Positions 42,774 through 50,980 of a DNA stretch of 64,000 nt are shown in pieces. The stretch spans positions 186,001 through 250,000 of the forward strand of contig JBGAFI010000001.1 in NCBI GenBank assembly GCA_044227325.1. The letters run 5' to 3'. The notes beneath the pieces are model-generated. The model was not told the DNA's origin, searched no databases, and worked only from the letters and a program-made list of their open reading frames with translations. The stretch's first letter is position 1. Every line of letters starts with the position of its first letter. The position numbers and the translations under genes are program-made. This DNA comes from PFJX01 sp044227325. Its GTDB lineage: Bacteria; Pseudomonadota; Gammaproteobacteria; Burkholderiales; Thiobacillaceae.

Positions 42774-43130
42774 ATGTTCGAGCAGATGACTTTCACCGGT
42801 CGGGAGCTGTTGATCGCGGTGGTGCTGGCCACCGTGGTGTACCTGTTGGAGGTTCTGCTCTTCTCCCGCCGACGTCCGCCCGCCAAGGACAAGGCGCTGG
42901 CTGAACGGGTGGCCGGCTTGGAAGCCGAATTGGCGGCGATGCAAGCCCGCATGGAAATGCTGGAGGCCCGCCCGCCCATGGAAAGCGCGCTGGATACCCA
43001 GAGCACGACTTATGCCGAGGCGGTGCGCATGGCCCGGGAAGGCATGCCGCCTCAGGATATCGTCGAACGGCTGGGCATATCCCGTAGCGAGGCGGATCTG
43101 ATCATCGCCCTGAATCAGGCCTCGCCGTGA
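42774..43130 (+). CDS. DUF2802 family protein
   Basis: A 118-residue protein with one N-terminal membrane helix (about 11-30), a Lys/Arg patch, a coiled coil (about 38-66) and a C-terminal helix-turn-helix-like segment (AREGMPPQDIVERLGISRSEADLI). This is the layout of DUF2802 proteins, which occur in flagellar gene clusters of beta- and gammaproteobacteria. Its role is not known. Confidence 0.75.
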   Translation: MFEQMTFTGRELLIAVVLATVVYLLEVLLFSRRRPPAKDKALAERVAGLEAELAAMQARMEMLEARPPMESALDTQSTTYAEAVRMAREGMPPQDIVERLGISRSEADLIIALNQASP

Positions 43131-43197
43131 GTAGGCCCATGAATCAGTCGGAACACGCGGCGGCTCGCATTTCCCGGCGACAAGCTTCTATACCGCG

Positions 43198-44520
43198 ATG
43201 AATCTATCGGCCCTGCCCGAGTTGCTGCTGGCCTGGGTGAAAAACCAGGGCTCGGCGCTGCTCAAGGCCGACAAGCCGGAGGCGCCCGCCACCGCGTTCC
43301 GCGCCGGCGCCCAGTATGTGGGCAAGGTCATGGACAACCTTCCGGGCGGGCGCCATCTGGTCGATGTGGCCGGCCAGAAACTGGATATGGCGCTGCCGCG
43401 CGACACCCAGCCGGGCAGCACGGTCCGCCTGACCTATCTCGGCGGCGGCCCGCGTCCCACGTTCCTGCTCAACCAGACGGGGCAGGCCGCGGCCCCGTCG
43501 CCCGCCCAACCCGTCAGTCTTTCCAGCACGGCCCAGCAGGTGAACGCCCTGATGCGCCTGGCCGGGAGCGCGCCCGGCGCGGGGGTGGAAACCGCGAAAC
43601 CCGCGGCCCAAGCGCAAGCGGGTGCCATCGCCGATCCTTTGCCGGGCAGTGGCGCGAAGCTGTCCAATGCGGCGAATCTCACTACCCTGGCCAGCGCCGC
43701 GCGCACGGCCAGCCAGTTGGCAAGAGCGGCGGGGGCGGCCGGACCGTGGCCAGGAGCCAACCCTTCTGCGGTTTCCAACGCCCGGCCCATCGCCGCGAAC
43801 GTGGTCATGCTGCAAGGCTATTCAGCGACGCAGCAATTCATGCCCACCGGCGTCGCCAGCCCGAACACCGCGCTGGTGGGGCAGGTCATCGACGGTTTGC
43901 GCGCCGCCGTGCCGTCCAGCACGACGCTGACCCCCAACGTCCTGGCCGAACAGCCCGAACCCTCGCGGAATCTACTGCCCACCCGTCTATTCCAGACCCT
44001 GAGCGAAAGCGGTCTGTTCTATGAGGCGCATCTCGCGCGCTGGGTGAAAGGCAATCTCTCCTTCGAGTCGATACTGCGCGAACCCCAGGCCCGTCTTGGA
44101 AGGGAGCGGGCGGCCGGCGCGGGCATCGCCGAACTGGGCGGCATGTCCGACGATGCCGCGCGTCTGGCCGGCAAGCAGCTACACCTGCTGGAGGGCGCGC
44201 CATTCGTCTGGCAGGGCTTCGCCTGGCCCGGGCAGTGGATGGAGTGGCTGGTGGAGGAACGCCAGCCGGGCACGGGCGAAGGCGAGGGGACGGAGGAGCA
44301 GGCCCAATGGGTCACCGAGCTCAGCTTGAATCTGCCTCGCATGGGGTCCATCCACGCCCATATCGGATTGAACGGCGATCGCCTCAGCCTGCGCCTGACC
44401 ACGCTCGATAGCGCGATCCGCGACGAGATGCGGGCCGCGCTGCCATTGTTGGCGAACGGGCTGGAGGCCGCGGGTTTGCGTCCTGTCGGCCTCAGCGTGG
44501 AGAGCGGTCTTGAAGAGTAA
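43198..44520 (+). CDS. FliK-like flagellar hook-length control protein
   Basis: A 440-residue protein with the FliK layout. A variable N-terminal region is rich in Ala/Pro/Gln/Ser (about 80-260). A conserved C-terminal domain (about 350-435) contains LSLNLPRMGSIHAHIGLNGD and LSLRLTTLDSAIRDEMR, similar to the FliK switch domain that contacts FlhB. Sequence conservation in the first half is low, as expected of the ruler region. Its 3' end overlaps the FlhB-like gene by 11 bases, an arrangement common to such pairs. Confidence 0.78.
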   Translation: MNLSALPELLLAWVKNQGSALLKADKPEAPATAFRAGAQYVGKVMDNLPGGRHLVDVAGQKLDMALPRDTQPGSTVRLTYLGGGPRPTFLLNQTGQAAAPSPAQPVSLSSTAQQVNALMRLAGSAPGAGVETAKPAAQAQAGAIADPLPGSGAKLSNAANLTTLASAARTASQLARAAGAAGPWPGANPSAVSNARPIAANVVMLQGYSATQQFMPTGVASPNTALVGQVIDGLRAAVPSSTTLTPNVLAEQPEPSRNLLPTRLFQTLSESGLFYEAHLARWVKGNLSFESILREPQARLGRERAAGAGIAELGGMSDDAARLAGKQLHLLEGAPFVWQGFAWPGQWMEWLVEERQPGTGEGEGTEEQAQWVTELSLNLPRMGSIHAHIGLNGDRLSLRLTTLDSAIRDEMRAALPLLANGLEAAGLRPVGLSVESGLEE

Positions 44521-44794
44521 GGATCAGGCGCGGGCGGTCGCCCTGACCTATGAGGTCGGCGATGGCGCTCCCCGCGTGGTTGCGAAGGGCAAGGGGCTGC
44601 TCGCCGAGGAAATCATCGAGCGGGCCAAGGCGGCCGGGGTCTTCGTGCACGAATCGCCGGATCTGGTGAACCTGCTCATGCAGGTGGACCTGGACGAGCG
44701 CATTCCTCCCGGCTTGTATGTCGCCGTGGCGGAGTTGCTGGCCTGGCTTTACCGCCTGGAGCAGTCCTCGGCCACGCCGGGTTCAAATCCTTAG
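44510..44794 (+). CDS. FlhB C-terminal-like protein (FhlB)
   Basis: A 94-residue protein equivalent to the cytoplasmic C-terminal domain of FlhB: AVALTYEVGDGAPRVVAKGKG, LAEEIIERAKAAGVFVHESP, then DLDERIPPGLYVAVAELLAW. The NPTH autocleavage motif and the membrane domain of full FlhB are absent. TTG start with GGAG a short distance upstream. Paired with FliK-like proteins in many flagellated proteobacteria; it may tune export substrate switching. It overlaps the 3' end of convergent glnD by 12 bases. Confidence 0.85.
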   Translation: MKSKDQARAVALTYEVGDGAPRVVAKGKGLLAEEIIERAKAAGVFVHESPDLVNLLMQVDLDERIPPGLYVAVAELLAWLYRLEQSSATPGSNP

Positions 44795-47344
44795 GCTTTC
44801 CACCAGCGCGTTTTCCAGGGCCAGGCGAACCGAGGTTTTTTCCAGCGATTCACCCGCCAGCACGAACACGTCCTCCGCCCGGTTGCCCAGGGTGTTGATG
44901 CGGGCGGAGAGCACGCTGGCGCCGTGCTGGTGGATCAGGCGCGCCACGTTGGCGAGCAGGCCGGGACGGTCGCCGACGGTCAAGGTCAGGACGTAATCCC
45001 GCCCGTTGTCGCTGGGCGACAGGCTGACCTGCGGCTCGATGGGGAAGGCTTTGAGTCGGCGCGCGATGCGGCCGGTGGGGGCGGGGGCGATGGGCCCCTG
45101 GCGCTTCAGCTCGCCGGACAATTCGTGCTCGATGTAGTTGAGGAAGTCCCGGTAGGCGATCTGGCGCTGCTCCGGATCGAACGCATAGAAGGAATCCAGG
45201 GCGAATCCGTCCCGTGTGGTCTGGACGCGCGCGGCCAGGATGGTGTAGCCCAGATGGGCGAAAAAGTTGCAGATGCGGGCGAACAGCGCTTCCTCGTCCG
45301 GGGCGTAGACCAGCACCTCCACCCCCTCGCCGACCGGCGCCAGGCGGGCTTTGACGACGATCTTCTCGCGGTTCACCAGGGGCAGCAGCCGGCGCGTCTG
45401 CCAGGCGATGTCGCGGGCGTCCTGGCGCAGAAAGAACACATCGTCAAGACGCTCCCACAAGGCGGCCTCGCTGTCCTCGGCGAAGCCGTAGAGACGCAGA
45501 TTCGCGCGCGCCTGTTCCTTCTTTTCCTCGACGCTGTCGGCCTCGGGGGTGCCGCCTTCGAGCACCCGCCGAGCGGAGAGATAAAGCTCCCGCGTGAGTT
45601 TCTCCTTCCAGGCATTCCAGACTTTCGGGCTGGTGCCGCGGATATCGGCGACCGTGAGCAGGTACAGGGCGGTAAGCCGGCGCACGTCGCCGCACTTGCG
45701 CGCGAAACCGGAGATGATTTCCGGATCGGACAGATCCTGCTTTTGGGCGACCTGGGACAGGGACAGGTGTTCCGCCACCAGCCAGGCGACCAGTCCGCTT
45801 TCCTTTTCGTCCAGTCCGTGCCCGCGGCAGAAGCGTTCCGCCTCCACCGCGCCCAGTCCGGAATGGTCGCCGCCGCGGCCCTTGGCGATATCGTGGAACA
45901 GGGCGGCCAACAACAGCAGATCCTGGCGCTTGCAGTCGTTCATGAGCCGGTGAGCGAGGGGGAATTCGTGGGCGAATTCCGGCACCGCCAGCCGCCGCAC
46001 GTTGCGCGCCACCATGAGGATGTGCTCGTCCACCGGATAGATGTGGAACTGGTCGTGCTGCATCTGACCGGTGATGCGGCCGAACAGAGGGATGTAGTTG
46101 CCCAGTATGCCCAGCCGGTGCATCAGGCGCAGGGTCAGCGTCACTCCGCGCGGTTGCCGCAGCAGTTGCAGAAAGCGGCGGTGATTGGCCGGATCGCGCC
46201 GGAATTTCGCGTCGATGCAGCGGCCCGCGCGCCAGAGGGCGCGCAGCAGGCGCGGTGTGCAGCCGTTGACCTCGGGCTCCCGGGCGAGGACAAGAAACGT
46301 CTCCAGCAAGGCATTCGGCTCGCGCACGAACAGATCCTCGTCGGCATCGAGCAGATTGCCGGCGGCGAGGAAACCAGGGGATTTCGGCAGCGCGTGGGTC
46401 GCCACCGTCGGCAGGAGGCGGGTGCGCATTTCGCCGATGACCAGCTCGTTCACCAGGCGCACATGGCGCGCGGCCCGGTAATAGCGCTGCATGAGCCGTT
46501 CCGAGGCGCGCCGCGCGCCACTGGCGGCGATGCCCATGGCCTTGGCGATGGGTTCCTGGAACTCGAACAGCAGGCGGTCTTCGCGCCGGTTGCAGGCGAG
46601 ATGCAGACGGATGCGCAGATGGGAAAGCAGGCGCAGATCCGCCGCCGCCGCCCGCGCTTCCTCGCGGCTGAGCAGGCCGGCCCTGGCCAGGCCGTTCAGG
46701 CTGGTGGCCAGGCCGGCGGCGCGGCTGACCCAGAGCATGGTCTGCATGTCGCGAAACCCGCCCGGACTTTCCTTGAGGTTGGGTTCCAGCAACAGAGCCA
46801 CGTCGGTATGGCGCCCGTGCCGGACTTTCTGTTCCAGCGCCTTCGCCTTGAAGAAGGCGACGACATCCATTTGCGCGGCCAGCGCGCGCCGCAGCTTATG
46901 GAACAAGGCGGGCTGGCCGGCGACCCAGCGGGCTTCCAGCAGGTTGGTCTGGATGGTGATGTCGCCGCTAGCCTCGGCCAGGCATTCCGACAGCGTGCGC
47001 ACGCTGCTGCCGATGGGCAGGCCCACGTCCCAGAGCAGGGCGATCAGGGGTTCGCAGCGGGCCTTCTCGCTCTCCGACAGATCGTCGTCCAGCAGCAGCA
47101 GGACATCCACGTCGGACTGGGGGAACTGCTCGCCGCGGCCGTAGCCGCCCACCGCCACGAGGCTCGCCCTGGCCGGCAGATCGTGGGCATCCCAGATTTC
47201 CGCGAGGATGCGGTCGGTCAGGCGCGCCAGACCGCGCAGCAGGGTGTTGACGCGGGGTTGCGCGAGATAGGCCTGGAAAAGCGCTTCGCGTTCCTTCGCC
47301 AGGCTATCGCGCCAAGCCGCGACGCGAGCGAATTCCGGATTCAT
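44783..47344 (-). CDS. glnD: bifunctional uridylyltransferase / uridylyl-removing enzyme GlnD
   Basis: Senses glutamine and adds or removes UMP on PII proteins, thereby controlling nitrogen assimilation. The 853-residue protein has an N-terminal nucleotidyltransferase domain (GGYGRGEQFPQSDVDVLLL), an HD hydrolase domain (LFHDIAKGRGGDHS) and two C-terminal ACT domains that bind glutamine. It starts at ATG 47344, overlapping the map stop by four bases. The map-glnD pair is common in Beta- and Gammaproteobacteria. Confidence 0.96.
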   Translation of the reverse strand: MNPEFARVAAWRDSLAKEREALFQAYLAQPRVNTLLRGLARLTDRILAEIWDAHDLPARASLVAVGGYGRGEQFPQSDVDVLLLLDDDLSESEKARCEPLIALLWDVGLPIGSSVRTLSECLAEASGDITIQTNLLEARWVAGQPALFHKLRRALAAQMDVVAFFKAKALEQKVRHGRHTDVALLLEPNLKESPGGFRDMQTMLWVSRAAGLATSLNGLARAGLLSREEARAAAADLRLLSHLRIRLHLACNRREDRLLFEFQEPIAKAMGIAASGARRASERLMQRYYRAARHVRLVNELVIGEMRTRLLPTVATHALPKSPGFLAAGNLLDADEDLFVREPNALLETFLVLAREPEVNGCTPRLLRALWRAGRCIDAKFRRDPANHRRFLQLLRQPRGVTLTLRLMHRLGILGNYIPLFGRITGQMQHDQFHIYPVDEHILMVARNVRRLAVPEFAHEFPLAHRLMNDCKRQDLLLLAALFHDIAKGRGGDHSGLGAVEAERFCRGHGLDEKESGLVAWLVAEHLSLSQVAQKQDLSDPEIISGFARKCGDVRRLTALYLLTVADIRGTSPKVWNAWKEKLTRELYLSARRVLEGGTPEADSVEEKKEQARANLRLYGFAEDSEAALWERLDDVFFLRQDARDIAWQTRRLLPLVNREKIVVKARLAPVGEGVEVLVYAPDEEALFARICNFFAHLGYTILAARVQTTRDGFALDSFYAFDPEQRQIAYRDFLNYIEHELSGELKRQGPIAPAPTGRIARRLKAFPIEPQVSLSPSDNGRDYVLTLTVGDRPGLLANVARLIHQHGASVLSARINTLGNRAEDVFVLAGESLEKTSVRLALENALVESLRI

Positions 47345-48165
47345 ACCACGGGGGTCGCGGCTTGAGCGGTGATGAAGTCCGGGACGGCGGGCGAACCCGC
47401 GGAGAGGGTTAGCACTTCGTAGCCGGTCTCGGTCACCAGCACGGTGTGTTCCCATTGGGCGGAAAGGGAATGGTCCTTGGTGACCACGGTCCAACCGTCG
47501 CCCAGCATGCGGATGTCGCGCTTGCCCGCGTTGATCATGGGTTCGATGGTGAAGATCATGCCGGCCTGTAGCATCGGGCCGGTATCGGCCTTGCCGTAAT
47601 GCAGCACCTGGGGTTCCTCGTGGAACTTGCGGCCGACGCCGTGGCCGCAGAACTCCCGCACCACCGAATAGCCGTGGCTCTCGGCATGCTTCTGGATGGC
47701 GGCGCCGATGTCGCCCAGGCGGGCGCCGGCACGCACGACGGCGATGCCCTTCCACATGCACTCATAAGTGATTTCGGTCAGCCGCCTGGCCTGGATGGAA
47801 GGCTCGCCGACGTAGAACATGCGCGAGGTGTCGCCGTGCCAGCCGTCCTTGATGCCGGTGATGTCCAGGTTCACCACATCGCCGTTCTTCAGTTTTTTCT
47901 CGCCGGGCACGCCATGGCAGACCTGATGGTTGACCGAGGTGCAGATGGACTTGGGGTAGGGGGCATGGCCGGGCGGCGCGTAGTTCAGGGGCGCGGGAAT
48001 GCAGCCTTGCACATTCACCTGGTAGTCGTGGCACAGCTTGTCCAGCTCGCCGGTGGTGATGCCGGGCTTCACGAACGGGGCGATGTAATCCAGCACTTCG
48101 GAGGCGAGGCGGCAGGAGACCCGCATTTTCTCGATTTCGCTGGGGGTTTTGATGGAAATGGACAT
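47341..48165 (-). CDS. map: methionine aminopeptidase type I
   Basis: Removes the N-terminal methionine from nascent proteins with a dinuclear metal centre. At 274 residues it is type Ia. The metal ligands are in NLDITGIKDGWHGDTSRMF (two Asp), the GHGVGRKFHEEP His region and the FTIEPMINAG Glu; the substrate His is in CHGVPGE. An acylphosphatase gene lies 108 bases upstream on the same strand. Confidence 0.97.
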   Translation of the reverse strand: MSISIKTPSEIEKMRVSCRLASEVLDYIAPFVKPGITTGELDKLCHDYQVNVQGCIPAPLNYAPPGHAPYPKSICTSVNHQVCHGVPGEKKLKNGDVVNLDITGIKDGWHGDTSRMFYVGEPSIQARRLTEITYECMWKGIAVVRAGARLGDIGAAIQKHAESHGYSVVREFCGHGVGRKFHEEPQVLHYGKADTGPMLQAGMIFTIEPMINAGKRDIRMLGDGWTVVTKDHSLSAQWEHTVLVTETGYEVLTLSAGSPAVPDFITAQAATPVV

Positions 48166-48273
48166 GATTCGGTCGCGCGCGCAAAGGCGTTCAGGATAGG
48201 GAGGCGGGAGAGGCCTGTAAAGCCGGAGTTATTTTGTCGGATATCGGGCGGAAACGGTTGTCGCGATTCGGAT

Positions 48274-48549
48274 TCATGCCGTGGGCCGTTTCTCGAACGC
48301 CGTGAAACTTCCCGACGCCTCGTGCACGGCCACGTCCTTGACACGGGCTTGCGGCGGACCCTGCCGGCACCAGTCGATGAGCGCCTCGACCCGGGCCGCC
48401 TGGCCCTGGACCACGGCTTCCACGGAGCCGTCGCGCCGATTGCGCACCCAGCCCGTCACGTCCAGTCCTTCGGCGGCCTGGCGCATGGATTCCCGGTACC
48501 ACACGCCCTGGACCAGACCGGTGATGACGAGACGGCGGGTGACCGTCAC
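48274..48549 (-). CDS. acyP: acylphosphatase
   Basis: A 91-residue ferredoxin-like acylphosphatase that hydrolyses carboxyl-phosphate bonds. The two catalytic residues are visible: the Arg in GLVQGVWYRESM and the Asn in GWVRNRRDGSVEA. The ATG sits in a four-base overlap with the metG stop, so it is probably cotranscribed with metG. Confidence 0.92.
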   Translation of the reverse strand: MTVTRRLVITGLVQGVWYRESMRQAAEGLDVTGWVRNRRDGSVEAVVQGQAARVEALIDWCRQGPPQARVKDVAVHEASGSFTAFEKRPTA

Positions 48550-50627
48550 TTGATGCGCATCCCCGGCTGGGCTCCGCTGTCGGGGGACAACAGGAAGGGG
48601 CCGCCGCGTTCGTCGCTGGCGGCCAGCACCATGCCTTCGCTCATGCCGAACTTCATCTTGCGCGGGGTCAGGTTGGCGACCATGACGGTGAGCCGGCCCA
48701 CCAGGCTTTCCGGCGCGTAGGCGGCCTTGATGCCGGCGAACACGGTGCGGGTCTCCGTGCCGATGTCCAGGGTGAGCTTGAGCAGCTTTTCCGCGCCTTC
48801 CACCTGCTCCGCGTTGGCGATGCGGGCGACGCGCAGATCCACCTTGGTGAAGTCGTCGATGGAGATGAAAGGCTCCCAGGGCGAGGGGACGGTCTCGACG
48901 GCGGCTTCCTTCTGCTGGTGCTGGGCATGCTTGACCGGCGCCGGCTCGGGCGTGGGGGCCAGGTTCTGCTTGTTCTCCTCGACCATGGCTTCGATCTTCT
49001 TCGGGTCGACCCGGGTCATGAGGTGCTGGTATTCGTTGATGGTGTGGCCAATGGGCAAGGCGTTGTGTTGGCTCCAGGCCATTTTTTCGCTATCGAGCTG
49101 TAAGAATGCCTGCACTTCCTCCGCCAGTTTGGGTAGTACCGGCTTGAGAAATACGGTCAGCAACCAAAAGAAATTAATGCTCAAGGAACAGACTTGTTGC
49201 AGTTCCAAGTCATTCCCGGCGACTTTGGCTAAGTCCCACGGTTTTTTGGAAGCAATGTATAGGTTCACCTCGTCGGCTAGGGCCATGATTTCCCGGATGG
49301 CTTTGCCATATTCCCTGGCCTCGAAAAGTAGGCCTATACGGTTCCATGTACCTTGGTCACGGAAGCGATCCCATAGCTCGGAAGGAGGTAACTCGCCAAG
49401 TTTTCCATCGAAGCGCTTGTTGATGAATCCTGCGGTTCGGCTGGCGATGTTGACGTATTTGCCCACCAAGTCGCTGTTCACCCGAGCGGCGAAATCCTCC
49501 AGATTGAGATCGATGTCCTCCATGCTGCCGTTGAGCTTGGCCGCGTAGTAGTAGCGCAGCCATTCAGGATTGAGGTGCTTGAGGTAGCTTTCGGCGGTGA
49601 TGAAGGTACCCCGGCTCTTGGACATCTTGGAACCGTTCACCGTCAGGAAGCCGTGGCAGAACACGCCGGAGGGGGTGCGGAAGCCGGCGTGGTGCAACTC
49701 GGCGGGCCAGAACAGGGCGTGGAAGTAGAGGATGTCCTTGCCGATGAAGTGGTAGACCTCGGCCTCGGAATCGGGCTTCCAGTACTCGTCGAAATCCAGG
49801 CCGTTCTTATCGCAGTAGTTGCGGAAGCTGCCCATGTAGCCGATGGGCGCGTCCAGCCAGACGTAGTAGTACTTGCCGGTGGGGTTGCCGTTCTCGTCCG
49901 GGATTTCGAAGCCGAAGTAGGGCGGATCCCGGGAGATGTCCCAGTCGGACAGGCCGCCTTCCAGCCATTCGTTCAGCTTGTTGCCCGCCTCGGCCTGGAC
50001 GTGGGGCGGCACGATCCAGCCCTTCAGGAAATCGGCGCAGCGGGGGTCGGACAGCTTAAAGAAGTAATGGTCGGACTGCTTCTTCACCGGCGTCGCGCCG
50101 GACACGGCGGAGTAAGGGTTGATCAGGTCGGTGGGCTGGTAGGCGGCGCCGCATACCTCGCAGGAGTCGCCGTACTGGTCCTTGGCGTGGCACTTGGGGC
50201 ATTCGCCCTTGATGAAGCGGTCCGGCAGGAACATGGCCTTGACCGGGTCGTAGAACTGCTCGATGGCGCGCACCTCGATGAGCCCGGCATCGCGCAGACG
50301 GGTGTAGATGGTGTCGGCGTATTTCTTGGTCTCGTCCGAGTTGGTGGTGTAGTAATTGTCGAAACCCACATGGAAGCCGTCGAAATCCCGCTTGTGTTCG
50401 TGCCAGACCCGGTCGATGAGCTGTTCCGGGGTGATGCCCTCCTTCTCCGCGCGCAGCATGATGGGGGTGCCGTGGGTGTCGTCGGCGCAGACGTAGATAC
50501 ACGCGTTGCCCTGCATTTTCTGGAAGCGCACCCAGATGTCGGTCTGGATGTATTCCACCAGGTGGCCCAGGTGGATGCTGCCGTTGGCGTAGGGCAGGGC
50601 GGAGGTGACGAGTATCTTGCGGGGCAT
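48546..50627 (-). CDS. metG: methionyl-tRNA synthetase
   Basis: Charges tRNA-Met and initiator tRNA. The 693-residue protein carries the HIGH-type signature YANGSIHLGH, the zinc knuckle region with CPKCHAKDQYGDSCEVCG and the KMSKS loop NGSKMSKSRGTF. A C-terminal tRNA-binding (OB-fold) domain begins at about residue 590 (FTKVDLRVARIANAE). A Lys/Pro/Gln-rich linker separates it from the catalytic core. The start is normal (MPRKILVTSALPYANG). Confidence 0.97.
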   Translation of the reverse strand: MPRKILVTSALPYANGSIHLGHLVEYIQTDIWVRFQKMQGNACIYVCADDTHGTPIMLRAEKEGITPEQLIDRVWHEHKRDFDGFHVGFDNYYTTNSDETKKYADTIYTRLRDAGLIEVRAIEQFYDPVKAMFLPDRFIKGECPKCHAKDQYGDSCEVCGAAYQPTDLINPYSAVSGATPVKKQSDHYFFKLSDPRCADFLKGWIVPPHVQAEAGNKLNEWLEGGLSDWDISRDPPYFGFEIPDENGNPTGKYYYVWLDAPIGYMGSFRNYCDKNGLDFDEYWKPDSEAEVYHFIGKDILYFHALFWPAELHHAGFRTPSGVFCHGFLTVNGSKMSKSRGTFITAESYLKHLNPEWLRYYYAAKLNGSMEDIDLNLEDFAARVNSDLVGKYVNIASRTAGFINKRFDGKLGELPPSELWDRFRDQGTWNRIGLLFEAREYGKAIREIMALADEVNLYIASKKPWDLAKVAGNDLELQQVCSLSINFFWLLTVFLKPVLPKLAEEVQAFLQLDSEKMAWSQHNALPIGHTINEYQHLMTRVDPKKIEAMVEENKQNLAPTPEPAPVKHAQHQQKEAAVETVPSPWEPFISIDDFTKVDLRVARIANAEQVEGAEKLLKLTLDIGTETRTVFAGIKAAYAPESLVGRLTVMVANLTPRKMKFGMSEGMVLAASDERGGPFLLSPDSGAQPGMRIK

Positions 50628-50708
50628 GGATGGGCCTTGTTTCGGATGCGGAATTTGCGCGAAACCGCGATTTTATCCGCCAGACAGGCGAACGAGGAGA
50701 AATCCACG

Positions 50709-50737
50709 TTGCCCTCGGCAGGCCGCTTGGATAGAAT
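50709..50737 (+). promoter_or_regulatory. sigma-70 promoter of tRNA-Val
   Basis: TTGCCC (50709-50714), a 17-base spacer and TAGAAT (50732-50737), with a GC-rich discriminator (GCGCCCCGAC) before the tRNA, as in stringently controlled stable RNA genes. Confidence 0.72.
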
Positions 50738-50750
50738 GCGCCCCGACCTT

Positions 50751-50827
50751 AGGCGCGTAGCTCAGCTGGTTAGAGCACCACCTTGACATGGTGGGGGTCG
50801 TTGGTTCGAGTCCAATCGCGCCTACCA
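50751..50827 (+). tRNA. tRNA-Val (anticodon GAC)
   Basis: The 77-base gene folds as a standard cloverleaf. The acceptor stem AGGCGCG (50751-50757) pairs with CGCGCCT (50817-50823). The anticodon stem CCACC (50778-50782) pairs with GGTGG (50790-50794) around TTGACAT, with GAC at 50785-50787. A TTCGAGT T-loop and an encoded CCA end (50825-50827) are present. It is placed just upstream of thrS. Confidence 0.97.
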
Positions 50828-50850
50828 GACAACTTCAGGAGTGAATCGAG

Positions 50851-50898
50851 ATGATGTTTCGAACTTGCTTGACCGACCGGATTCCCGTCACGGGTTGA
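50851..50898 (+). CDS. possible threonine-containing leader peptide of thrS
   Basis: AGGAG (50837-50841) lies nine bases before ATGATG. The 15-codon frame reads MMFRTCLTDRIPVTG with three threonines and ends 24 bases before the terminator hairpin at 50923. This is the geometry of ribosome-mediated attenuation. Three Thr in 15 is modest and the antiterminator is not obvious, so it is only a candidate. Confidence 0.3.
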   Translation: MMFRTCLTDRIPVTG

Positions 50899-50922
50899 GC
50901 CTTTATCTTGTTTCGTCCTGAG

Positions 50923-50952
50923 AAAAGTGCGGCCGACCCGCACTTTTTTTTT
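50923..50952 (+). terminator. terminator/attenuator between tRNA-Val and thrS
   Basis: AAAAGTGCGG (50923-50932) pairs with CCGCACTTTT (50938-50947) around CCGAC and runs into more T. It may end the tRNA transcript, or act as an attenuator for thrS, whose ATG is 29 bases away. Confidence 0.85.
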
Positions 50953-50980
50953 GCCTGAATACGCTTTATCGGAGCGCAGC

